The position numbers were made by a program, and so were the translations under genes. The notes below the pieces were generated by a model that was not told the origin of the DNA, searched no databases, and saw nothing but the letters and a program-made list of their open reading frames with translations. From positions 1-8,839 of the forward strand of contig CAISKC010000351.1 in NCBI GenBank assembly GCA_903885895.1: a stretch of 8,839 bases of DNA. The letters are read 5' to 3'. Positions 1 through 5,694 of this stretch are shown here, piece by piece. Source of the DNA: an uncultured Legionella sp. (GTDB lineage Bacteria; Pseudomonadota; Gammaproteobacteria; Legionellales; Legionellaceae). Each line of letters starts with the position of its first letter. Positions within the stretch are counted from its first letter, which is position 1.

Positions 1-26
1 CTCCATGGCATTTGCCTCTATAGATT

Positions 27-677
27 CTACAGATAATAACTACTTTTCGTTAAAAGCTTTGAGCTCCAACGCATGAGTGCTCGGATGATGTCTGGTAAGG
101 CCGCACCTCCGTGTGCATAAGCTGCCAGCGCGTGGTTGTTTTCATCTATCACCATCTGTTTAATAATGGCACGACTTTTATGGTCGGCCTCAGGCAGGAT
201 GCGTAAATGGCGTTGTAAATGCCGAGTAACTTGTTCTTCCGTTTCGGCCAAAAATCCTAAGCTAATGCGATCTCCGGCTAAGCCTGCCAAAGCACCGATG
301 ATAAATGAAGCACTGTACCATATAGGATTGAGGATACTGGGTGTGGACTCGAGTTCTGTCAAGCGTTGTTCACACCAGGCCAAATGATCGATCTCTTCTG
401 CCGCGGCTTCTTGTAAATGGTCGCGAATAGTCGCTTTGTCCGCGGTCAATGCTTGGCCTTGATAGAGGGCTTGTGCGGACACTTCGCCAGCATGATTGAC
501 ACGCATTAGTCCGGCAGCAAGCTTTTTTTGTTCAACTGTTAATGAGTTTTCTGCAACATGGTCGGCGGGATTGGCGCGTGTGGTGTCGCGTTGTGATACA
601 GGAAAAGCAGTTTGCAGAGCGGTATCCAATATGGCAATACACTGATCAATGCAAGAAAAAAGGGGCATATGAACCAT
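27..677 (-). CDS. coq7: Coq7-type ubiquinone biosynthesis hydroxylase (demethoxyubiquinone monooxygenase)
   Basis: Coq7 is a membrane-associated di-iron hydroxylase that adds the last ring hydroxyl in ubiquinone biosynthesis, turning demethoxyubiquinone into demethylubiquinone. The predicted 216-residue protein matches the family along its length. It has the LMRVNHAGEV block, the AAEEIDHLAWCEQR block, the SLGFLAETEEQV segment, the DENNHA block and the terminal KSSYYL. The di-iron ligands are visible as E65, E95, H98, E147, E179 and H182 (two ExxH motifs plus two lone Glu). The frame stays open to 743, but a good promoter at 702-730 lies downstream of that farther start. I therefore chose ATG 677; ATG 668 is the alternative. 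Neither has a clear Shine-Dalgarno. The 216-residue length agrees with the roughly 215 residues usual for the family. The gene is monocistronic as far as seen and diverges from the cold-shock-domain gene. No terminator is visible in the 26 bases after its stop. Confidence 0.95.
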   Translation of the reverse strand: MVHMPLFSCIDQCIAILDTALQTAFPVSQRDTTRANPADHVAENSLTVEQKKLAAGLMRVNHAGEVSAQALYQGQALTADKATIRDHLQEAAAEEIDHLAWCEQRLTELESTPSILNPIWYSASFIIGALAGLAGDRISLGFLAETEEQVTRHLQRHLRILPEADHKSRAIIKQMVIDENNHALAAYAHGGAALPDIIRALMRWSSKLLTKSSYYL

Positions 678-701
678 GAAAGAAAAACGAACATAATTAA
701 G

Positions 702-730
702 ATTATACAGATCCCGTGGTTTAGTGCAAA
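702..730 (-). promoter_or_regulatory. sigma70-like promoter of coq7
   Basis: On the minus strand a perfect TATAAT (-10, positions 707-702) is preceded by TTTGCA (-35, 730-725, four of six consensus bases) with a 17-base spacer. Transcription would start near 695, about 18 bases before ATG 677. This short leader without a clear Shine-Dalgarno fits the chosen coq7 start and argues against the upstream in-frame ATG at 743. It is a sequence match only. Confidence 0.6.
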
Positions 731-787
731 GTATGGTATTCAATGTCAGGGCAAACGCATCTTAATTGCAATGTATACAATCTAAAC

Positions 788-813
788 GTAGGGGCGACCG
801 GCGGTCGCCCTTT
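788..813. repeat. GC-rich palindromic repeat, copy A
   Basis: The segment has a perfect 8-bp stem, GGGCGACC (792-799) and GGTCGCCC (803-810), around a GGC loop. It is far more GC-rich than the surrounding spacer. It matches copy B at 844-869 in 19 of 26 positions in the same orientation, so the two are probably members of one intergenic palindromic element family. From memory, GTAGGGGCGACC-type palindromes are widespread in bacterial intergenic DNA; I could not check this here. Confidence 0.6.
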
Positions 814-816
814 TTT
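792..816 (+). terminator. Possible intrinsic terminator formed by palindrome copy A
   Basis: The 8-bp GC-rich stem at 792-810 is followed at once by six T residues (811-816), the textbook form of a rho-independent terminator on the plus strand. However, no plus-strand gene precedes it in the window: coq7 to its left runs the other way. It may block stray antisense transcription from the left, or be a repeat copy that happens to abut a T-run. Confidence 0.35.
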
Positions 817-843
817 CCGGTCATACGTATTTTGATGTTTAAT

Positions 844-869
844 GTAAGGGCGCGCGCCGCTCGCCCCTA
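844..869. repeat. GC-rich palindromic repeat, copy B
   Basis: This is the second copy of the palindrome, starting 56 bases after copy A. The outer stem is GGGCG (848-852) with CGCCC (862-866). Inside it a C/T mismatch and two further G-C pairs close a short loop. It lacks a T-run on the plus side. It aligns without gaps to copy A at 19 of 26 positions, and the differences fall mostly in the centre and at the right end. Confidence 0.5.
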
Positions 870-908
870 TATGGTTGTTTGTCGTCTCATATTGAAATTT
901 AGATGAGA

Positions 909-930
909 TGGCTCTGGGGTTTACGAGCCA
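909..930. other. Small inverted repeat upstream of the cold-shock-domain gene promoter
   Basis: TGGCTC (909-914) and GAGCCA (925-930) form a perfect 6-bp inverted repeat separated by ten bases. It ends directly before the predicted -35 of the cold-shock-domain gene. This position would suit a regulator-binding site, but no known operator is recognised, and a short repeat like this can arise by chance. Confidence 0.25.
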
Positions 931-931
931 G

Positions 932-961
932 TTGGTGGTTAATTTAGGTCTATGTTATACT
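932..961 (+). promoter_or_regulatory. Extended -10 promoter of the cold-shock-domain gene
   Basis: TATACT (956-961, five of six consensus bases) carries an upstream TG one base away (953-954), a proper extended -10 element. TTGGTG (932-937) lies 18 bases upstream as a weak -35. Transcription would start near 968 and give a leader of about 53 bases before ATG 1021. The following moxR operon has no equally good promoter right before it, so this promoter may feed it by read-through. Confidence 0.5.
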
Positions 962-987
962 TCCATCGATCTTTATATAAAATTATT

Positions 988-1001
988 GTCGCGTAAGCGA
1001 C
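988..1001 (+). promoter_or_regulatory. Leader hairpin with GTAA (GNRA) tetraloop
   Basis: GTCGC (988-992) and GCGAC (997-1001) form a perfect 5-bp GC-rich stem closed by GTAA, a GNRA-class tetraloop in RNA. It lies in the predicted 5' leader and ends seven bases before the Shine-Dalgarno AGGA at 1008. A stable hairpin so close to the ribosome site may tune translation or mRNA stability. This role is inferred. Confidence 0.4.
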
Positions 1002-1007
1002 CATTAC

Positions 1008-1011
1008 AGGA
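1008..1011 (+). promoter_or_regulatory. Ribosome binding site deciding the cold-shock-domain gene start
   Basis: AGGA at 1008-1011 is one base or less from the in-frame ATG at 1012 but nine bases before the in-frame ATG at 1021. The spacing favours the second ATG as the true start. Confidence 0.5.
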
Positions 1012-1020
1012 ATGGATGGT

Positions 1021-1290
1021 ATGTGCATAAAACGTATTAAAAACTGGTTTAAAAATTTATTTGCAGCGGCTCCGACTGAAGCAAGACATTCGGGCGTGAT
1101 CAAGTTTTTTGATCGCAAAAAGCGCTTTGGGTTTATTATTGCAAAAGATCATGAGTATTTTTTTCATGTAGCAGCGACACGTCCGCGTGATTTTAAAGCG
1201 TTGCAAGATGGTATCCCGGTTACTTTTGTTGTGATCAAAGGTAAAAAAGGCCCGCAGGCTGATCGGATTGAAATCGCAAAGGAACAATAA
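1021..1290 (+). CDS. Small divergent cold-shock-domain protein with amphipathic N-terminus
   Basis: This 89-residue protein carries one cold-shock domain (an OB-fold that binds single-stranded nucleic acid) at about residues 24-86. Visible marks are GVIKFF at the first strand, where the usual Trp is Phe, the RNP1-like KRFGFI (34-39), the RNP2-like YFFHV (46-50), and the FKALQDG and KGKKGPQA blocks near the end. It is longer than the typical CspA of about 70 residues because of an N-terminal stretch. In that stretch hydrophobic residues I3, I6, W9, F10, L13 and F14 alternate with K4, R5, K7 and K11, the pattern of a cationic amphipathic helix. The start at 1021 was chosen from ribosome-site spacing; ATG 1012 would add three residues. 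It has its own predicted promoter and hairpin leader, and moxR starts 54 bases later. Role inferred: RNA chaperone or single-strand binder, possibly tethered at the membrane. Confidence 0.8.
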   Translation: MCIKRIKNWFKNLFAAAPTEARHSGVIKFFDRKKRFGFIIAKDHEYFFHVAATRPRDFKALQDGIPVTFVVIKGKKGPQADRIEIAKEQ

Positions 1291-1331
1291 AGATAATTCC
1301 GTTCCTCTGGATGGCGTATGACCTATTGTAT

Positions 1332-1336
1332 GAGGT
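1332..1336 (+). promoter_or_regulatory. Ribosome binding site of moxR
   Basis: GAGGT at 1332-1336 pairs well with the 16S rRNA 3' end. It sits eight bases before ATG 1345 and five before an in-frame GTG at 1342, so ATG 1345 is preferred. The 54-base gap after the cold-shock-domain gene shows no terminator. Confidence 0.55.
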
Positions 1337-1344
1337 AAAGTGTG

Positions 1345-2352
1345 ATGGAACAGACAAAGAATCATGCGGCCACAGCAATTCAAGCGCAAATTGCTGAGCT
1401 GCATCGGTATTTGAATACAAGGATACTTGGTCAACCCGCATTAATGACGCGCATTTTAATTGCGTTGCTCGCGGATGGTCATTTGTTGTTAGAAGGTGCG
1501 CCAGGGTTAGCTAAAACCAGAGCAGTCAAGGAATTGGCTGCTGGTATAGAGGGATCTTTTCATCGTATCCAATTTACGCCAGATTTGCTGCCAGGTGATC
1601 TGACCGGAACGGATGTGTATCACCCCCAAAATGGCTCATTTGTATTTTCGCCAGGGCCCGTGTTTCATAATATGGTCTTGGCGGATGAAATCAATCGTGC
1701 GCCAGCGAAGGTCCAGTCCGCACTATTGGAAGCGATGGGTGAGCGTCAAGTGACGATTGGGAGTAGAACGTATCCTCTTCCAGAATTATTTTTGGTGTTA
1801 GCCACGCAAAATCCGATTGAGCAAGAAGGGACTTATCCTTTGCCGGAAGCGCAATTGGATCGTTTTTTGATGTATGTCACGATTTCTTATCCAGATGAAT
1901 TGGTAGAGCGCGAGATTTTGGGTCTGGCCCGACAAGAAGCTTTGGCACAACAGAACGCCGCCAAAACTCCAGCGCAGCCGTTGATCAAACCCCTACCGCA
2001 ATCTGTCTTATTCGAGGCGCGTCGTCAAGTACTGCAAGTGCATACCAGCGAAGCCTTGGAAAAATATATTGTGCAAATCATCGTGGCGACCCGTAATCCG
2101 AGCTTACATAGTGAAACATTAGGTCGTTGGTTACGTTTCGGCGCAAGTCCGCGTGCTACGATAGCCTTGGATCGGTGTTCAAAAGCCCATGCTTGGCTAG
2201 CGGGGCGAGATTTTGTGACCCCAGAAGATATTCACGCTGTTGCGCATGAAGTGTTGCGTCATCGGATTTTATTAACCTATGAAGCAGAAGCTGAAGGTGT
2301 GCGTTGTGATCATTTTATTACGGAATTATTACGCTGCGTGGCGGTGCCATAG
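1345..2352 (+). CDS. MoxR-family AAA+ ATPase
   Basis: This 335-residue cytoplasmic ATPase is of the MoxR class, AAA+ proteins that act as chaperone-like partners of VWA-domain proteins. The Walker A motif GAPGLAKT is at 51-58, Walker B VLADE at 111-115 followed by INRAP, a sensor-1 region at LATQNP (about 152-157), and the family block EGTYPLPEAQLDRF at 161-174. The C-terminal helical lid has the expected GASPRA block and the VTPEDIHAVAHEVLRHR segment. Length is normal for the family and no motif is missing. The frame also opens at GTG 1342, one codon earlier. It heads the seven-gene MoxR/Bat cluster, 16 bases ahead of the DUF58 gene, and probably energises the complex made with the VWA proteins downstream. 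It could be transcribed from the promoter at 932-961. Confidence 0.95.
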   Translation: MEQTKNHAATAIQAQIAELHRYLNTRILGQPALMTRILIALLADGHLLLEGAPGLAKTRAVKELAAGIEGSFHRIQFTPDLLPGDLTGTDVYHPQNGSFVFSPGPVFHNMVLADEINRAPAKVQSALLEAMGERQVTIGSRTYPLPELFLVLATQNPIEQEGTYPLPEAQLDRFLMYVTISYPDELVEREILGLARQEALAQQNAAKTPAQPLIKPLPQSVLFEARRQVLQVHTSEALEKYIVQIIVATRNPSLHSETLGRWLRFGASPRATIALDRCSKAHAWLAGRDFVTPEDIHAVAHEVLRHRILLTYEAEAEGVRCDHFITELLRCVAVP

Positions 2353-2368
2353 GAGTTAAGGTGATGCG

Positions 2369-3277
2369 ATGCAAGGGTTAGCTGTTTCTGTAGCGGAACT
2401 GATCGCACTGGCTGCTCAAGCACAACAAGTGCGCTATCCTCCCAAGGGATATGCTGCGCGCGCTGGGTTACATCAGTCTAAAATCCGTGGGCGTGGGATG
2501 GATTTTTCTGAAGCACGGAATTATCAAGCTGGTGATGAAGTGCGGCATATGGAATGGCGGATGACGGCACGCACCGGTAGACCTCATGTGAAGGTGTATC
2601 ATGAGGAACGTGAGCGCCCTGTCTTGCTCGTCGTTGATTTCAATCCCTCTATGTTTTTTGGAACTCGGGTGGCTTTTAAGTCCGTCGTGGCTGCGCGTTT
2701 GGCTGCCATTTTGGCTTGGACGGTTGCGCAGCAAGGGGATCGCGTCGGTGGATTGTTGTACGCGCCCTTTGCGCATCAAGAATTTACACCCCGCACGCGA
2801 CGTGCAGGCATTTTGCCGTTTTTGGCAGGTCTCAGCCATTATTCGCAAGCAAATTGTGTGCCGAGCAATGAGGGTGAGCAAGCTTTTAATCAAGCACTGA
2901 CTCGAATGCAGCGTTTGCTGAAACCTGGTAGTATTGTGGTGGTGATATCCGATTTTTATCATTGGAATCCTAGTCACGAAAGCCTCCTCGCACGCCTCAG
3001 TCGGCATCATGATTTATTGGCTTATCATATTTGTGATCCTTTGGAACTTGCGCCCCCGCTCCCCCAGCTCTACGGTATGACTGATGGCCAAACAGATTTG
3101 TTAGTGGATACTAGTCTTGACAGTGTGCGCTTTGGGTATCAATTTTATTGCGAACAGCGCATGACGTCGATCCGGCAGTCTATGCAACGAATTCCGATGC
3201 AGTATGTGCAAGTGACTGGAGAGATGAATTTGGCGATGCTGGTCAAACAAACGTTTCCGCAGCGTTTGGGGGCGTGA
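2369..3277 (+). CDS. DUF58 domain protein (VWA-like), partner of MoxR
   Basis: This 302-residue protein has no signal peptide or membrane segment. The DUF58 hallmark runs at about residues 41-85: GRGMDFSEARNYQAGDEVRH, then EWRMTARTGRPHVK and EERERPV. This leads into a VWA-like fold with the metal-site strand VVDFNPSM (D90, N92, S94). The usual first Ser of the DxSxS motif is therefore Asn. A later strand, VVVISDF (D195), corresponds to the second acidic loop. DUF58 genes almost always follow moxR, and the product is presumed to be a MoxR client or adaptor. AAGG at 2358-2361 is seven bases before the chosen ATG; another ATG at 2364 is out of frame. The stop overlaps the next start by one base (TGATG), which suggests translational coupling. 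Confidence 0.92.
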   Translation: MQGLAVSVAELIALAAQAQQVRYPPKGYAARAGLHQSKIRGRGMDFSEARNYQAGDEVRHMEWRMTARTGRPHVKVYHEERERPVLLVVDFNPSMFFGTRVAFKSVVAARLAAILAWTVAQQGDRVGGLLYAPFAHQEFTPRTRRAGILPFLAGLSHYSQANCVPSNEGEQAFNQALTRMQRLLKPGSIVVVISDFYHWNPSHESLLARLSRHHDLLAYHICDPLELAPPLPQLYGMTDGQTDLLVDTSLDSVRFGYQFYCEQRMTSIRQSMQRIPMQYVQVTGEMNLAMLVKQTFPQRLGA

Positions 3278-3765
3278 TGAGTCAAACGCCGGATCTGTTG
3301 AACCAATTGCATGATATTCATCAGCCGACAGCGTTGAGTCTTTGGCCTTTTGCGCCGGGATGGTACGTAGTCATCGGTTTGGTGCTGCTTGGATTGATCG
3401 GGGCGACTTGGTGGGGGTGGCGTTGGTATCGGCATGGACGGGTGAAGCGCGCAGCGCTCCGTATGCTTAATCAGTATGAGAAACAGTATTATCAAAATGC
3501 GAATGCACAGCAAACCAGTGCTGATTTAAATGAATTATTAAAACGGGTTGCTTTGGCCTATTTTCCACGCGAACAAGTGGCGCAACTCTGTGGCAAAGAC
3601 TGGATTCTTTTTTTGAATGCAACCAGTCAGAAGCTGGATTTTTTGCCTGAAGAAGATACCTTATTACTTTGTCCATATCAGAAAGAACAGGCATATGATT
3701 TGCGTCAATTGTTGTCTTTGGTACGTGCCTGGATCCAGCAACGGGGGGTGCCATGTTCGTCTTAG
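3277..3765 (+). CDS. DUF4381 single-pass membrane protein
   Basis: This 162-residue protein opens with the typical DUF4381 start: LLNQLHDIHQPTALSLWPFAPGW, seen at residues 7-29 in two adjoining parts, LHDIHQP and WPFAPGW. One transmembrane helix follows at about 29-50. After a basic stretch (YRHGRVKRAA) comes a soluble helical part with LLKRVALAYFPREQVAQL and GKDWILFL blocks. The basic side after the helix suggests the C-terminal part faces the cytoplasm. The frame stays open upstream to 3148, but that region lies inside the DUF58 gene. ATG 3277, one base overlapping its stop, is the natural start and gives the usual family length. Its last 13 bases overlap the VWA1 gene. The function is unknown; the gene is found in MoxR/VWA clusters and probably belongs to the membrane complex. 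Confidence 0.88.
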   Translation: MSQTPDLLNQLHDIHQPTALSLWPFAPGWYVVIGLVLLGLIGATWWGWRWYRHGRVKRAALRMLNQYEKQYYQNANAQQTSADLNELLKRVALAYFPREQVAQLCGKDWILFLNATSQKLDFLPEEDTLLLCPYQKEQAYDLRQLLSLVRAWIQQRGVPCSS

Positions 3766-4769
3766 CCTTTCCTTGGGCGTTTGGTTTGTTGCCTTTGCCC
3801 TTTTTATTATGGTTATGGATTTCACCGGCTAAAGCACAACTGTCTGCTGTGCTAAAAGTACCCTTTTTTCATGCTATGCAAACAGTCGTTCAGCATGATA
3901 AAACCATGGTGGCTAAGCGCCAGCATTTTTTATGGTTGATGCTGGCTTGGTGTTTTCTTATTGTGGCGTTGGCGGGTCCCAAATGGGTTGGTGAACCGCG
4001 TCCTTTGGTACGTGATAGCTATAATATTATGTTGGCATTAGATATTTCTCCCAGCATGAGCGTGAATGACATGTTGAATCATGGCCGTCATGTGACGCGC
4101 TTGTTTGCGGTGAAGCGTGCCGCCAAACAATTTGTCGATAAACGAGTTGGCGATAAAATTGGTTTGATTTTATTTGGCGAACAAGCTTATTTGTTGACAC
4201 CTTTGACGTATGATCGCCGTAATGTTGCGCAACGTATTGATGATGCGACGGTTGGTTTGGCCGGTAAATCGACTTCCATTGGTGATGCGTTGGGTTTGGC
4301 CATTAAGCGTTTACAGCAAGTGCCGGCAGAAGGACGTATGATTGTGTTGTTGACCGATGGCGTCTCCAATTCAGGTGTGCTCTCTCCCATCAAAGCAGCT
4401 ACTTTGGCTCGTAGTGAACATATTCAAATTAATACCATTGGTCTGCATGCAAGCGTGGACCCTAGATCGTTTGATGGCTTGTTTTTGAGTATGTCAGGGG
4501 CTGCCGAGTTGGATGAGGCTACTTTAAAAGAAGTTGCTGAGAGTACAGGTGGGCATTATTTTCGGGCTACGGATCAAGCGTCTTTAGAACGCATTTATGG
4601 CGATATTGATCAGATGACGCGCGTTGCGCAAGATCAAGCGGACATTCGTCCCCAATATGATTATTACCCATGGTTTTTAGGATTCGGCCTCTTGATTGTA
4701 TTCTGCTTATTGTTAGAGCGTGCGGGTTTTGGATGGCGACAATTGGTGCAGGGGATAAAAAATGACTGA
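3753..4769 (+). CDS. BatA-like VWA-domain membrane protein (VWA1)
   Basis: This 338-residue inner-membrane protein has two N-terminal hydrophobic helices (about 4-22 and 59-77), a VWA domain at about 90-285 and a C-terminal helix at about 306-322, the arrangement typical of BatA. The metal-ion adhesion site (MIDAS) is intact: DISPS (D97, S99, S101), T174 in the GKSTSIGDAL loop and D202 in LLTDGVSN. The VWA fold probably binds divalent metal and mediates protein contacts, and MoxR ATPases are thought to act on such domains. The ALAGPKW block after the second helix is also a family mark. It overlaps the DUF4381 gene by 13 bases and the VWA2 gene by 8. A G-rich run before ATG 3753 can serve as ribosome site. 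Confidence 0.92.
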   Translation: MFVLAFPWAFGLLPLPFLLWLWISPAKAQLSAVLKVPFFHAMQTVVQHDKTMVAKRQHFLWLMLAWCFLIVALAGPKWVGEPRPLVRDSYNIMLALDISPSMSVNDMLNHGRHVTRLFAVKRAAKQFVDKRVGDKIGLILFGEQAYLLTPLTYDRRNVAQRIDDATVGLAGKSTSIGDALGLAIKRLQQVPAEGRMIVLLTDGVSNSGVLSPIKAATLARSEHIQINTIGLHASVDPRSFDGLFLSMSGAAELDEATLKEVAESTGGHYFRATDQASLERIYGDIDQMTRVAQDQADIRPQYDYYPWFLGFGLLIVFCLLLERAGFGWRQLVQGIKND

Positions 4770-5694
4770 ATTTCATTTTTTGCGACCATTATGGTTGTGG
4801 GCGATCTTGCCCATTCTGTTGCTCGGTATCCGGTTACTGCGGCGTGGTTCTGCGGTGACGATTTGGTCTCAAGTGTGTGACGCTCATTTGTTGGCGCCTT
4901 TATTGGTCTATCATGGTCGAGTGCAGCGTGGCATGGTGGTGATGGGCGTGGTTACAAGCCTTTGTTGTATGGTTTTGGCCTTGGCCGGCCCAACTTGGTC
5001 AAAGAACACCGTACCCACCTACCGGCATGTGAGCCCGCATATGATTTTGTTGGATTTATCCAGTAGTATGTTGACCAAAGATTTGTCTCCCGATCGCTTA
5101 AGCCGTGCCAAATTTAAAATCCATGATTTGTTGGCCCAATCCGGGACTGGGCAATTTGGGTTGATGGTGTATTCGAGTGAACCTTTTGTCGTATCACCCC
5201 TAACGAATGACGCGCAAACAATCGATATTTTTTTGAGTGCGTTGAGCCCTAATATTTTACCGGTGGATGGTAATCATTTGGAGCAAGCACTCCTCGAAGC
5301 GAAAACATTGTTTACGGATATTGGGCTACCTTTTGGTGATATCTTAGTGTTAACCGGTCAAGTCCCTTCGGCTGCTGCGGTGGATGCGGCGCAAAAACTC
5401 AGCTCGGAAGGCTACACCGTGTCCGTGATGCCAATATTGGCCTATAAATCAGCGCGACCGCTATTTTCACCCTTGGCCAAAGCGGGACATGGCCACACCT
5501 TGGATTTAACGGATTCGGATGCTGATCTGAAACAGTGGTTGGTTTGGCAGCAGCGTGCTGAGCATCGTTATCAAATCAATCAGCAAGATGATATGCCTCT
5601 GTGGCGCGACCAAGGTCGTTGGTTTTTGTTGCCTGGGTTGATATTATTATTGCCATTATTTCGTCGGGGTTGGCTCGAGAGGATGGGAACATGA
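4762..5694 (+). CDS. BatB-like VWA-domain membrane protein with degenerate MIDAS (VWA2)
   Basis: This 310-residue protein has the same plan as VWA1: hydrophobic helices at about 9-25 and 58-76 with an ALAGPTW block, a VWA domain at about 92-265, and a C-terminal helix at about 286-300 followed by RRGWLER. The first metal motif is present (DLSSS: D98, S100, S102). The second loop reads PVDGNHL, with N171 where Ser, Thr or Asp is usual. In the third loop the canonical TDG reads LTGQ (T198, G199), so the acidic residue is missing. Metal binding may be weakened, or this domain may work as a non-catalytic partner of VWA1. AGGGG at 4750-4754 is seven bases before ATG 4762. It overlaps VWA1 by 8 bases and the TPR gene by 4. 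In some gammaproteobacteria, as I recall, this VWA and the following TPR part are one protein; here they are separate. Confidence 0.9.
   Translation: MTEFHFLRPLWLWAILPILLLGIRLLRRGSAVTIWSQVCDAHLLAPLLVYHGRVQRGMVVMGVVTSLCCMVLALAGPTWSKNTVPTYRHVSPHMILLDLSSSMLTKDLSPDRLSRAKFKIHDLLAQSGTGQFGLMVYSSEPFVVSPLTNDAQTIDIFLSALSPNILPVDGNHLEQALLEAKTLFTDIGLPFGDILVLTGQVPSAAAVDAAQKLSSEGYTVSVMPILAYKSARPLFSPLAKAGHGHTLDLTDSDADLKQWLVWQQRAEHRYQINQQDDMPLWRDQGRWFLLPGLILLLPLFRRGWLERMGT

Noticed and set aside
678..743. Longer coq7 reading frame starting at ATG 743
   Set aside because: The extra 22 residues match nothing in the Coq7 family and the segment contains the predicted coq7 promoter (702-730).
771..816. Small RNA ending at the copy A terminator-like hairpin
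   Set aside because: The only nearby -10-like site (774-779) has no -35 and would start just before the hairpin, leaving almost no RNA.
743..835. Plus-strand 30-codon frame, and a second tiny frame at 835-909, running across the palindromes
   Set aside because: No ribosome site and no recognisable protein; the coding sense comes from reading through the GC-rich repeats.
1057..1441. Minus-strand frames opposite the cold-shock-domain gene and moxR start
   Set aside because: Antisense shadows with no family resemblance and no ribosome site; the plus-strand genes are clear.
2468..3010. 180-codon minus-strand frame opposite the DUF58 gene
   Set aside because: Composition is typical of an antisense shadow (many His, Met, Arg), and the sense strand encodes a well-supported DUF58 protein.
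3148..3276. Upstream extension of the DUF4381 frame
   Set aside because: It lies inside the DUF58 gene in another frame; the TGATG junction at 3275-3279 and family length point to ATG 3277.
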